From positions 1 through 33,788 of the forward strand of contig NZ_QMEW01000043.1 of NCBI RefSeq assembly GCF_003284965.1: DNA of 33,788 nucleotides, in the 5' to 3' direction. The DNA comes from Mycolicibacterium sp. GF69 (GTDB taxonomy: Bacteria; Actinomycetota; Actinomycetes; Mycobacteriales; Mycobacteriaceae). The position numbers were made by a program, and so were the translations under genes. Every line of letters starts with the position of its first letter. Within the stretch, counting starts at the first letter, position 1. Below are positions 1-8,136 of this stretch, one piece after another. A model generated the notes under the pieces. It was not told the origin of the DNA and ran no database searches. It saw nothing but the letters and a program-made list of their open reading frames with translations.

Positions 1-21
1 GCGCGCGCCGACAATGGGGGT

Positions 22-1518
22 GTGGGCGAGGAACTGAAGGGAACCGGGTACGGCGGCGCGCACCGCCGCGAGTACCGCCGCAAGGTGCAACAGTGCCTCG
101 ACGTCTTCGAGACCATGCTCACCCAGTCGAGCTTCGACTTCGAACGCCCGCTGACCGGCATGGAGATCGAGTGCAATCTGGTCGATTCGGCCTATCAGCC
201 CGCGATGAGCAACTCCGAGGTCCTGCAGGCGATCGCCGATCCGGCATACCAAACCGAATTGGGCGCGTACAACATCGAATTCAACGTGCCGCCGCGTCGG
301 CTGCCCGGGCGGGCGGCGCTCGAACTCGAAACCGAGGTGCGCGAAAGCCTGAACGCGGCCGAGAAGAAAGCCAACCGTCACGATGCGCACATCGTGATGA
401 TCGGCATTCTGCCGACGTTGCTGCCCGAGCACCTGACGGGCCGCTGGATGAGCGAGTCGACGCGGTATCAGGCCCTCAACGACTCGATCTTCACCGCCCG
501 CGGCGAAGACATCCTGATCGACATCGTCGGACCTGAGCGGCTGAGCCTGCAGACGGCCTCGATTGCGCCGGAATCCGCGTGCACCAGCATGCAGTTGCAC
601 CTGCAGGTGTCGCCGGCCGACTTCGCGCAGAACTGGAACGCCGCCCAGATACTCGCGGGTCCGCAACTCGCGCTCGGCGCCAACTCCCCGTACTTCTTCG
701 GCCACGAACTGTGGGCCGAGACCCGCGTCGAACTGTTCGCCCAGGCCACCGACACCCGTCCCGAAGAACTCAAGACCCAGGGCGTGCGACCGCGCGTCTG
801 GTTCGGCGAACGCTGGATCACGTCGATCTTCGACCTGTTCGAGGAGAACGTGCGCTATTTCCCGTCGCTGCTGCCCGAATTGTCCGACGAAGACCCCGTC
901 CGCGAGCTCGCCGAGGGCCGCACACCGAAACTGTCCGAGTTGCGGCTGCACAACGGCACCATCTATCGGTGGAACCGCCCGGTGTACGACGTCGTCGAAC
1001 AGGATGGGGTGGGCCGTCCGCACCTGCGGGTGGAAAACCGCGTGCTGCCCGCCGGGCCGACCGTCGTCGACATGATGGCCAACGCCGCGTTCTACTACGG
1101 CACGCTGCGGGTGCTGTCGGAAGAGGATCGTCCGTTGTGGACGAAGATGAGTTTCGCTGCCGCACAGCATAATTTCGTCGAAGCGGCTCAGCACGGCATG
1201 GACGCCCGGCTGTACTGGCCGGGCATGGGCGAGGTGACCGCCGACGAGTTGGTGCTACGCCAATTGTTGCCGATGGCCGACGAGGGCCTGCGGCGATGGG
1301 AGGTCGCCGCCGAGGTGCGCGACCGGTATCTCGGCGTGATCGAGGGCCGCGCCAAGACCGGCCGCAACGGCGCCACCTGGCAGGTGGCGACGGTGCGCGC
1401 GCTGCAGGAGCGCGGCCTGGCCCGGCCCGCCGCGCTCGCCGAGATGCTGCGCCGCTACGGGGCACGGATGCACAGCAACGAACCGGTACACACCTGGGAC
1501 GAGGGCTTCGACGACTAG
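22..1518 (+). CDS. GCS2-family carboxylate-amine ligase-like protein
   Basis: The 498-residue product resembles the glutamate-cysteine ligase type 2 (GCS2) family. It carries the GMEIECNLVD segment near residue 46, typical of the ATP/Mg-binding start of the GCS2 fold, and an ELGAYNIEFN stretch near residue 80. By memory it matches the M. tuberculosis Rv3698 group of about 500 residues; no substrate is established. It lies beside the egt operon but faces it, and EgtA is the dedicated gamma-glutamylcysteine ligase, so a role in ergothioneine synthesis is only guilt by association. The GTG at 22 is the first start seen, but the frame is open to the left edge and no Shine-Dalgarno is visible, so the true start may lie outside the window. 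Its TAG stop interlocks with the egtE stop in one CTAG (1515-1518). Family assignment is firm, function unknown. Confidence 0.85.
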   Translation: MGEELKGTGYGGAHRREYRRKVQQCLDVFETMLTQSSFDFERPLTGMEIECNLVDSAYQPAMSNSEVLQAIADPAYQTELGAYNIEFNVPPRRLPGRAALELETEVRESLNAAEKKANRHDAHIVMIGILPTLLPEHLTGRWMSESTRYQALNDSIFTARGEDILIDIVGPERLSLQTASIAPESACTSMQLHLQVSPADFAQNWNAAQILAGPQLALGANSPYFFGHELWAETRVELFAQATDTRPEELKTQGVRPRVWFGERWITSIFDLFEENVRYFPSLLPELSDEDPVRELAEGRTPKLSELRLHNGTIYRWNRPVYDVVEQDGVGRPHLRVENRVLPAGPTVVDMMANAAFYYGTLRVLSEEDRPLWTKMSFAAAQHNFVEAAQHGMDARLYWPGMGEVTADELVLRQLLPMADEGLRRWEVAAEVRDRYLGVIEGRAKTGRNGATWQVATVRALQERGLARPAALAEMLRRYGARMHSNEPVHTWDEGFDD

Positions 1519-2639
1519 ATCTTCCGGGTCGCGGTCGCCAAAGCCTCGGCGAACTGCGCGAGATCGTCGGCGGTGACGTCGACGTGCGGCGACGCCCGAA
1601 GCACCGGCGTCGTCATCTCGAACGGGGCACGTTCGGTGGCCGCGTAGGTCGTGACGATCCGACGCTCGGCGATCAGCCATTCGCGAACTTTCTGCGGGTC
1701 CGCGCCGTCGGTCGGGGCCAGCGTCGTGATCGCGGTCGGCTCGTCGCGCGCCTCGACGACCCGCCATCCCGCCACGTCGGCCACCGCGTCGCGGGTCAGC
1801 CGGCCCACCTCCGCCAGCTCGGCCCGCACCCGTGCCGGGCCGGCGGCCAGGTGCTCTCCCAGTGCGACCGAAAAGCCCACGCGGGCAGCGATATTCGCTT
1901 CGCCCAGCTCGAGGCGCTGCAGGACGGTCAAGGGTAGGTTCCAGTCCGCGGGTGGCAGCCGGGGACGCAGCCGCCGGGCCAGCTCGGGTTGAATGCCCAG
2001 AAACCCCACGCCGCGTGGGCCCGCGATCCATTTCCGGGACGCACCGTAGATCGCCGCCGGTGTGACCGCGCAGTCGAGATGTCCGAGCGCCTGCGCGGCG
2101 TCGATGACGAGCGGAACTCCGAGGTCTGTGCAGGTGACGGCCAGGTCCGACACCGGTTGCGCCAGCCCGCGGTGGCTGGCCAGCGCCGTCAGATGCACCA
2201 GCGCAGGCGGATCGGCGGCCAGTTGCCGGGCGGCGGCCGGCACGTCGAGGCGGCCGTCGCCGTCGACGGGCAGCGCGCGGACGGCGAACCCGTTTGCTGC
2301 CATGATCGCCAGGTTCGGTCCGTACTCACCAGGCAGACATGCCACTGTGCGGTCACCGGGCCAGGCGGAAAACAGCAGGTCCAGCGCGTTGTTGGCCCCG
2401 GTGGTGAACACGACGTCCGTCCCGGCCAAGCCCGTCAACGCCGCGATCGCAGCGCGCCCGGCGTCGAGCACGGTCGCGGCGGCTTCGGCGGCGACGTAGC
2501 CGCCGACCTCGGCCTCGTGGCGGGCATGCCGGCCGGCGGCGTCGAGCACTGCGGTGCTCTGGCGGGAACAGGCCGCGCTGTCCAAGTGCACGCCCGCGAC
2601 TTCCGGCCGGGCGGAGCGCCACCGCTGTGCGAGCGTCAT
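1515..2639 (-). CDS. egtE: Ergothioneine biosynthesis PLP-dependent C-S lyase EgtE
   Basis: EgtE cleaves hercynylcysteine sulfoxide to ergothioneine, pyruvate and ammonia, the last step of the pathway. The 374-residue protein is a fold-type I, class V aminotransferase-like enzyme. Visible features are a TTGANNALD phosphate-binding loop (about 79-87), the Asp of PLVIDAAQ (D180) that contacts the PLP pyridine nitrogen, and the Schiff-base lysine in ASRKWIAGPRG (K203). The ATG at 2639 was chosen because it forms an ATGA overlap with the egtD stop; the open frame continues a further 79 codons upstream inside egtD without family resemblance. It is the last gene of the egtABCDE operon and is probably translationally coupled to egtD. 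Confidence 0.94.
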   Translation of the reverse strand: MTLAQRWRSARPEVAGVHLDSAACSRQSTAVLDAAGRHARHEAEVGGYVAAEAAATVLDAGRAAIAALTGLAGTDVVFTTGANNALDLLFSAWPGDRTVACLPGEYGPNLAIMAANGFAVRALPVDGDGRLDVPAAARQLAADPPALVHLTALASHRGLAQPVSDLAVTCTDLGVPLVIDAAQALGHLDCAVTPAAIYGASRKWIAGPRGVGFLGIQPELARRLRPRLPPADWNLPLTVLQRLELGEANIAARVGFSVALGEHLAAGPARVRAELAEVGRLTRDAVADVAGWRVVEARDEPTAITTLAPTDGADPQKVREWLIAERRIVTTYAATERAPFEMTTPVLRASPHVDVTADDLAQFAEALATATRKI

Positions 2640-3622
2640 TTCGTCGACAGGGACAGACCGAAGTCGCCGACGGAGTCGGTCCACCAGTGGGTGAGCCGTA
2701 ACCCCGCAGCGGCGAGTTCGGCACCGACGCCGTCGGGCCGGAACTTGCACGACACCTCGGTCAACATCTGCTCGCCGGCCGCGAACTCGACGGTTAGGTC
2801 CAGGTCGCGCACGTGCACTCGCTGCGATTCGGTCGCGCGCAGCCACATCTCGATACGCTCTTCGCCGGCATTCCATTTCGCGACATGCTCGAATGCGTGA
2901 AGGTCGAAATCGGCGTGCAGTTCTCGGTTGACGACCGCCAGCACGTTGCGGTTGAACGCCGCGGTGACGCCCGCGCTGTCGTCGTAGGCGCGCACCAGGC
3001 GTCCCGTGTCCTTCACCAGGTCGGTGCCCAGCAGCAGGGTGTCGCCCGGTTCCAACGTGTCCGAAAGGGCGGCAAGGAATTCGGCGCGGGGCCCCGGGGT
3101 GAGGTTCCCGATCGTCGAACCCAGGAACGCGACCAGGCGGCGGCCGACCTTGGGGATCTTGCCCAGGTGCTCCTCGAAATCACCGCATACCGCCTCGATA
3201 TCGATGCCGGGATACTCGCTCTGGATGGCCGATCCGGCGGCAACGAGTACGCTCGCGTCGACATCGAACGGGATGAATCGGCGCAGCGATCCACGATCGC
3301 GTAACGCGTCGAGCAGCATGCGCGTCTTCTCCGACGTTCCGCTGCCCAGTTCGACCAGAGTGTCCGCCCCCGAAGCTTCGGCGATTTCGGCCGACCGGTC
3401 CTTGAGAATCTGGGCCTCGGTGCGGGTCGGATAATACTCGGGCAGTCGGGTGATCTGATCGAACAGGTCGCTGCCGACCGAGTCGTAGAACCATTTGGGT
3501 GGCAACGACTTCGGTGAGGTCGTCAGGCCGGCGAGCACATCGGCGCGCAGCGCGCACGCGGCCGAGTCGGCGGACAAATGGTTGGACAGCGACAGCGTGC
3601 CCGCTTCGGGCTGGCCTGTCAT
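2636..3622 (-). CDS. egtD: L-histidine N-alpha-methyltransferase EgtD
   Basis: EgtD trimethylates histidine with three SAM to give hercynine, the first committed product of ergothioneine synthesis. At 328 residues it is about seven longer at the N-terminus than M. smegmatis EgtD. With that offset the known histidine-binding residues are all present: Y46 (KWFYD), Y63 (PEYYPTR), N173 (STIGNLTPG), Y213 (VRAYDD), and E289 and S291 (LTEVSCKF). The SAM loop is LVELGSGTSEKT (about 89-100). The ATG at 3622 shares its first base with the last base of the egtC stop (TGATG). The full binding set argues for an active enzyme. Confidence 0.97.
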   Translation of the reverse strand: MTGQPEAGTLSLSNHLSADSAACALRADVLAGLTTSPKSLPPKWFYDSVGSDLFDQITRLPEYYPTRTEAQILKDRSAEIAEASGADTLVELGSGTSEKTRMLLDALRDRGSLRRFIPFDVDASVLVAAGSAIQSEYPGIDIEAVCGDFEEHLGKIPKVGRRLVAFLGSTIGNLTPGPRAEFLAALSDTLEPGDTLLLGTDLVKDTGRLVRAYDDSAGVTAAFNRNVLAVVNRELHADFDLHAFEHVAKWNAGEERIEMWLRATESQRVHVRDLDLTVEFAAGEQMLTEVSCKFRPDGVGAELAAAGLRLTHWWTDSVGDFGLSLSTK

Positions 3623-4311
3623 CAAATTCCTTTCAGTGCTACCAGTTGCACACGCGAACGCGTGGCATCGACGAGGTGTCGGTCCGGGATTTCCTCCCAC
3701 CCCGGATGGTCGTCGTAGGGTTCGCTGGCCAACACCACCCCGTCCGGGCGGTGCAGCACCGACAACGTGTCTCCCCAGGTGGTGGCGAGCAGACGAGAAC
3801 CGTTGCCCGCCAGTATGTTCAGCCTCGCATCGGGATCGGCGGCAGCGACTTCGGCGATGGTGTGGCCGAGCGAGTCGAGGCCGCGGTCGAAGATCAGCGC
3901 CGCGAGCAGGGCGCTGTCGTTGGTCGACTCGGCGGTGGCCGAAAGCGGGAGCACAGCGCGATCGACCAGGCCGTTGTGCGAGAGCAGCCAGTCTCCGTCG
4001 GTGAACGGCGCCGCCGCCGTCGCCTCGATCGGCATCCCGATGCTCGCCGAGCGCACCGCGGCGACTATGCAACCGCTACGCAATGCGGGCGCCACCGACG
4101 CGAGCGAGGCGTCCCCCCACATCGGCGTGGCGCTGCGCCACCTCCTGGCGACCCCGCCGTCGAAGAAGCCGACCCCCCAACCGTCGGCGTTCATCAAACC
4201 GTGCTTCTGCCGACGCGGCGAATACGACTGCACCACCAGACTATTGGCGGGTTCGAGCACCAGCGATGCCACCGAAACCGGCTCGCCGAGCCATCCCAGA
4301 TGTCTACACAT
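3622..4311 (-). CDS. egtC: Gamma-glutamyl hercynylcysteine sulfoxide hydrolase EgtC
   Basis: EgtC removes the glutamate from gamma-glutamyl-hercynylcysteine sulfoxide. It is a class II glutamine-amidotransferase-type Ntn hydrolase of 229 residues. The sequence begins MCRHLGWLGEP, so Cys2 becomes the N-terminal nucleophile once Met is removed; NADGWGVGFF and the LLSHNGLVD segment fit the family. The ATG at 4311 is fixed by the Cys2 requirement and overlaps the egtB stop by one base (TGATG). It lies third in the operon, between the sulfoxide synthase and the methyltransferase. Confidence 0.96.
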   Translation of the reverse strand: MCRHLGWLGEPVSVASLVLEPANSLVVQSYSPRRQKHGLMNADGWGVGFFDGGVARRWRSATPMWGDASLASVAPALRSGCIVAAVRSASIGMPIEATAAAPFTDGDWLLSHNGLVDRAVLPLSATAESTNDSALLAALIFDRGLDSLGHTIAEVAAADPDARLNILAGNGSRLLATTWGDTLSVLHRPDGVVLASEPYDDHPGWEEIPDRHLVDATRSRVQLVALKGI

Positions 4312-5597
4312 CAGACATCCCAGGCCAGCCGCACACCGGAGAATATCTGGCGTCGGACCGGATGGTCCCAGTTGCGGAAGCTGGGCCGCAGCACGCTCGG
4401 CGCCACCGCCCAGGACCCGCCCCGCAGCACCTTGTAGTCGCCGGCCCCTGCGCCTTCGAAGAACGGTTGCGAGTAGCGGTCGTAGATCATCGGCGTGAAC
4501 CCCGGCCACGGCCGCAGCGGCGACGTCGTCCACTCCCAGACGTCGCCCAGCATCTGCTCGACACCGTAAGCGGACGCACCGGCGGGGTAGGCGCCGACCG
4601 ACGCCGGACGCATCGCGTCGCCACCGAGGTTGGCCAGAGCCGGGGTGGGTTCCGTTGTGCCCCAAGGATAGCGGCGACGCGCGCCGACCGCGGGATCCCA
4701 CGCGCAGGCCTTCTCCCACTCTTGTTCCGTGGGCAGCCGGGCACCCGCCCACGCGGCGTAAGCCTCGGCCTCGAAGAACGTGACATGCTGAACCGGCTCG
4801 TCGGCGGGGATGTCCTCGACGTGGCCGAACCGGCTGCGGGTGCCGTCGCTGTTCCAGAACTGCGGCGCGCAGAGACCCGCATCGGTCCGGTGCGCCCAGC
4901 CGCGTTCGGACCACCACCGCGCATCGTCATAGCCGCCGTCGTCGACGAACCGGCGCCATTCGCCGTTGGTGACCGGGACGCGCCCGATGCGGAAAGCGGG
5001 CACGTCGATCACGTGTGCGGGACGCTCATTGTCCAGCGAATGAGGTTCGGCGACCGCGTCGACGCCCAGTACGAACTCGCCCCCCGGTACCAGTACCGAG
5101 GTCCCGGCCAGGTCGGGGCGCCCGGACGGCAGGGGTGCGCCGGCATCGAGCAGCGGTGCCCCCGATCGCAGGTTCAGCGCCTGCAGCATGGTTTCGTCGT
5201 GCTGGTTCTCGTGGCTGATCACCAGCGCGAAGTTGAATCCGGGGTCTTCGTCGGGCAGCGCGTCGAGGGTGTCGAGCACCCGGTTCCGCACAGTGCCGCA
5301 GTATGCCCTGGCGTCCGAGGGCGGGAGCAGCGGCAGGTTGACGCGGCTGGCGCGGGAGTTGACGAACGCATCGTAGAGTTGCTCGACGTCGGGGCTCAGC
5401 ATGCCCGGTTGCCGGGGATCGCCGTCGCGCAGCAGCCATAGCTCCTCTTGTTGCCCGATGTGGGCGAGATCCCACGCCAGCGGGCTCATCAGCGGGCTGT
5501 ACTGGCGGCCCAGCTCCGCGTCGTCGAAGTCGACGAGTCGCAGCGTGCGTTCGCGGGCCTTGGTGAGTTCGTGCGCGATCGTTTCGCGTGACGTCAC
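4311..5597 (-). CDS. egtB: Hercynine oxygenase (sulfoxide synthase) EgtB
   Basis: EgtB is the non-haem iron enzyme that uses O2 to join hercynine and gamma-glutamylcysteine into a sulfoxide. The 428-residue protein has an N-terminal DinB-like domain and a C-terminal FGE-sulfatase (formylglycine-generating-enzyme-like) domain ending in LRGGSW and FSGVRLA motifs. The three-histidine iron site is visible as H46 (DLAHIGQ) and H128/H132 (HENQHDE). A tyrosine in the YDRYSQPFF segment, probably Y372, is the likely counterpart of the catalytic tyrosine described in M. thermoresistibile EgtB. The start is GTG at 5597, inside a GTGA overlap with egtA and preceded by AAGGAGA about 5 bases upstream. Confidence 0.97.
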   Translation of the reverse strand: MTSRETIAHELTKARERTLRLVDFDDAELGRQYSPLMSPLAWDLAHIGQQEELWLLRDGDPRQPGMLSPDVEQLYDAFVNSRASRVNLPLLPPSDARAYCGTVRNRVLDTLDALPDEDPGFNFALVISHENQHDETMLQALNLRSGAPLLDAGAPLPSGRPDLAGTSVLVPGGEFVLGVDAVAEPHSLDNERPAHVIDVPAFRIGRVPVTNGEWRRFVDDGGYDDARWWSERGWAHRTDAGLCAPQFWNSDGTRSRFGHVEDIPADEPVQHVTFFEAEAYAAWAGARLPTEQEWEKACAWDPAVGARRRYPWGTTEPTPALANLGGDAMRPASVGAYPAGASAYGVEQMLGDVWEWTTSPLRPWPGFTPMIYDRYSQPFFEGAGAGDYKVLRGGSWAVAPSVLRPSFRNWDHPVRRQIFSGVRLAWDV

Positions 5598-6886
5598 AAC
5601 TCTCCTTGCGCCAGTTGGCTAACCGCGAGCGCGATCCCGTGGTCGATGACCCGGTCGCTGAAGTCGTCGGCCGGGCATCGTCCTTCTTCGACCGAACGCA
5701 CCAACTGTCGCATCGATTCCTCGAGTTCGGCCGGCGCGCGCTCCGCCGCGGTCAGCACGCATCGGTGCGCCGCCGATCGCAGATGCCGGTCGCCGAGCCC
5801 CAGCTGGGCGGCCCGGTCCCATGCGGTCGCGACGGGTGCGGTGGCTTCGGTGGCGACGGCTGCGGCGCCCGGGTCGTCGAGCAGGGTGGTGAGCGTGAAC
5901 ACCACCGCGGGCCAGATGGTGTCCGGCACGCTGTCGAGGTAGCGAATCTCGAGCCACCGGCGCGGCCGGACCGGGGGAAACAGGGTGGTCAGGTGATAGT
6001 CGAGATCGGCCTCGGTGGGTCGGCGCCCGCCGAGCAGTACCCGGCCGTCGGCCCAATCCGCGAACGGCACCCATTCGGTGACCGGCTCGGCGTCGGCCTC
6101 GCAGTGATTGACGAGCATCACCGGCGCCTTGAGCGCATACCGTGCCCATTCGCTGACCGGGTCATCGCCGCTCGCGCCGAGGATTGGGCCGCAGCGGGCC
6201 GAATCCAGTTGACTCCACACGCGTTGCCGAGCGGACTGCCAGCCGCAGAACTGTCCGTTCAGCAGCGGGGAATTCGCCGCGATCGCGATCATCGTCGGTC
6301 CGAGCGCGTGAGCGAGCCGGACCCGCCCCGCCCAGCCGTCTGACGGCCCGGCGTCGAGATTGACCTGCACCGACGCCGTCGAGGTCATCATCGCCGCACC
6401 CGCGGCACCGGTATCGGAGGCCTCGAAAAACGCTTCCATCGCGCCGTAGCGGGCGCCTGGATTGACCCGTTGGGGTGGCCGCAGCGGGTCTGCGCCCAGT
6501 AGCAGCAAGCCGAACCCCGCGTCGGCGAATGCCGTGCGTAGCACGGCGCGGTCGGCGGCCATCGCGTCGATCGCGGCGAGCGGGCCGGGCAGCGGCGGGC
6601 CGGACAGTTCGACGGCTCCGCCGGGTTCGACCGTCACCCTGCTCCCACCGGGCAGCGGGGGGAGACCGGCGATGGTCGCGGTGAGTTCATCCCAGCTCGG
6701 CCGGCGCCCGGGGTCGGCCAGGTCGATGCAGTGGGCCTCGATCTCGAGGCCCACCCGGCCCACCGAGCCGTCCTGCAGACAACCGGCCGCGACGTGGCGT
6801 GCGGCGGTATCGGCGCTGGTCAGCTCCGCTGAAGCGGTCGGCGGCGGGTGCGCGTTGTCCACCTCGGACGTGATGATGAAGGTCAT
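5594..6886 (-). CDS. egtA: Glutamate-cysteine ligase EgtA
   Basis: EgtA makes gamma-glutamylcysteine with ATP, the thiol donor used by EgtB. The 430-residue protein belongs to the GCS2/plant-like GCL group: VGLEIEAHC near residue 47 is the nucleotide/Mg-binding glutamate motif, and MMTSTASVQVNLD the substrate-pocket strand. The ATG at 6886 was chosen over an in-frame ATG at 6934: it has AGGGGA at a sensible distance and gives a length close to M. tuberculosis EgtA. It is the first gene of the egt operon. The 123 bases between it and the next upstream gene are the likely operon promoter region, but I could not assign a convincing -10. Confidence 0.95.
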   Translation of the reverse strand: MTFIITSEVDNAHPPPTASAELTSADTAARHVAAGCLQDGSVGRVGLEIEAHCIDLADPGRRPSWDELTATIAGLPPLPGGSRVTVEPGGAVELSGPPLPGPLAAIDAMAADRAVLRTAFADAGFGLLLLGADPLRPPQRVNPGARYGAMEAFFEASDTGAAGAAMMTSTASVQVNLDAGPSDGWAGRVRLAHALGPTMIAIAANSPLLNGQFCGWQSARQRVWSQLDSARCGPILGASGDDPVSEWARYALKAPVMLVNHCEADAEPVTEWVPFADWADGRVLLGGRRPTEADLDYHLTTLFPPVRPRRWLEIRYLDSVPDTIWPAVVFTLTTLLDDPGAAAVATEATAPVATAWDRAAQLGLGDRHLRSAAHRCVLTAAERAPAELEESMRQLVRSVEEGRCPADDFSDRVIDHGIALAVSQLAQGEL

Positions 6887-7009
6887 CCCAACCGTCCCCT
6901 TCCGGGTATGGACCGATCGCTCCCCTTCGACCATCTTCCAGACGAGACCGACAAAGTCGCGCGATTTTCGGATGACGTATGCGTGACGAGCCGCGCAATC
7001 CGCCCCCGG

Positions 7010-7660
7010 CTACTGGCCGAGAGTGTTCTGCATCGCGCCGGCCAGCACGTTCACCGCCGGTCCGCCGTTTCCGGCCTGACAGACCTTGGCCTGCAGCAGA
7101 ACGTTCTCGCGCTTGCGGGTGGTCGTGAAACAGCGCCGGTCGGTACCCGCCTCTTGTTTGACCCAGTCGGCGTCGGTCGCCGACGTCGGGCCGCCGGTGA
7201 ACGTCCACACCTGGGTGGTGAAGTTGTCCAGGTGCATCGCGGAGGTCTGCCCGTTGCAGCCGGTAGTGCGGTCTACGACGCGATGAAACGCCCGGTCGGC
7301 AGCGTCGGTCGTCGCGAACACCCCCACCGCCTGTTTGACCAGGTGTGTCGCGTCGCTGGGTGACTCCTGGGTCACCGCACCGTTGAACGACGCGAGGTCG
7401 GGATCGGCGTACACGTCGGGCAGGCCGATGTCGGCCCAGTTGTTGCACGCCGGATTTTCAACCGAGAACGCCTGCACCGGATCGGTGAACAGCGACTCGA
7501 ATCGCATTGTGGCGCCGACGATGTTGCCCACCGAACCCTTCGGGAGCACGGCGTAGTTCACCACGCCGGGATCCGAGGGGCGCGCGGATGCGACGTCAGC
7601 CGGCGCCACCAACGCCAGACCGATGACCGCGCCGACGCCCGCTGCGGCGGCGGCCCGCAC
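7010..7660 (-). CDS. Secreted PknH sensor-domain-like protein
   Basis: The 216-residue product begins with an Ala-rich signal peptide (residues 1-26, cleavage likely after ASA). The mature part has four cysteines (C72, C135, C177, C194), the pattern of the PknH extracellular sensor domain family, which forms two disulfides. By position and size it corresponds to Rv3705c, the gene upstream of egtA in M. tuberculosis. It has no kinase domain, so it is a free-standing exported or periplasmic domain with unknown ligand. The start is GTG at 7660, only 3 bases after the ohr stop, with AAGG upstream, so ohr and this gene are probably cotranscribed. Confidence 0.85.
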   Translation of the reverse strand: MRAAAAAGVGAVIGLALVAPADVASARPSDPGVVNYAVLPKGSVGNIVGATMRFESLFTDPVQAFSVENPACNNWADIGLPDVYADPDLASFNGAVTQESPSDATHLVKQAVGVFATTDAADRAFHRVVDRTTGCNGQTSAMHLDNFTTQVWTFTGGPTSATDADWVKQEAGTDRRCFTTTRKRENVLLQAKVCQAGNGGPAVNVLAGAMQNTLGQ

Positions 7661-7663
7661 CGG

Positions 7664-8092
7664 TCAGACCTTCGCCGACAGCTTGACGTCGATGTTGCCG
7701 CGGGTGGCCTTCGAGTACGGGCAGAAATCGTGCGCCTTCTCCATCAGGTCGTCCGCGGCGCTCTGCTCGAGGCCCGGAAGGTACCCGATGAGGTGGGCGG
7801 TGAGCCCGAAGCCGCCGTCGGAGTCCGGTCCGAAACCGACCTGCGCGGTGATCGAGGTCGCGTCGTCGATCTCGATCTTGTTGTTGCGCGCCTGCAGGCG
7901 CAGCGCACCGAGGAAGCACGCCGCGTATCCCGACGAGAACAGCAGTTCGGGGTTCACGCCCTCGCCGCTGCCGCCGAGCTCCTTGGGCGGACGGGTGTCG
8001 AGATCGATCTTGCCGTCGGAGGAACGGACGTGGCCGTCACGGCCGCCTCCGGACGCGGTGGACTCTGCGGTGTACTTGACTTCAATGCTCAT
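7664..8092 (-). CDS. ohr: Organic hydroperoxide resistance protein (Ohr/OsmC)
   Basis: Ohr is a thiol peroxidase that reduces organic and fatty-acid hydroperoxides, normally recycled through lipoylated proteins. The 142-residue length is typical. Both redox cysteines are present: the peroxidatic C59 in GYAACFLGAL and the resolving C124 in CPYSKATRGNIDV; R18 in GGGRDG and E49 in NPELLF match the conserved active-site Arg and Glu. The ATG at 8092 gives the family length; 16 further in-frame codons upstream do not resemble it. It lies 44 bases after katA on the same strand. No adjacent MarR-type ohrR is present in the window. Confidence 0.95.
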   Translation of the reverse strand: MSIEVKYTAESTASGGGRDGHVRSSDGKIDLDTRPPKELGGSGEGVNPELLFSSGYAACFLGALRLQARNNKIEIDDATSITAQVGFGPDSDGGFGLTAHLIGYLPGLEQSAADDLMEKAHDFCPYSKATRGNIDVKLSAKV

Positions 8093-8136
8093 GGGCTCGA
8101 TCATGCCAGCCTGCGCGCAGACGGCAAGACGCCCCG

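Noticed and set aside
728..745. TCGAAC followed by TTCG resembling a LexA box
   Set aside because: The two halves are not spaced by four bases as in TCGAAC-N4-GTTCGA, and it lies inside the GCS2 coding region.
6904..6909. GGGTAT on the plus strand, a perfect SigF -10
   Set aside because: No GTTT at the right distance and no plus-strand gene follows.
6887..6934. Longer EgtA start at 6934
   Set aside because: The ribosome-like GGAAG touches the ATG, and the extra 16 residues have no counterpart in the family as I recall it.
6932..6954. A second TTGTCGGTC (minus, 6954-6946) upstream of egtA, like the PafBC motif
   Set aside because: The hexamer 8 bases downstream is AAGATG, which does not fit TANNNT, so I do not call a damage-inducible egt promoter.
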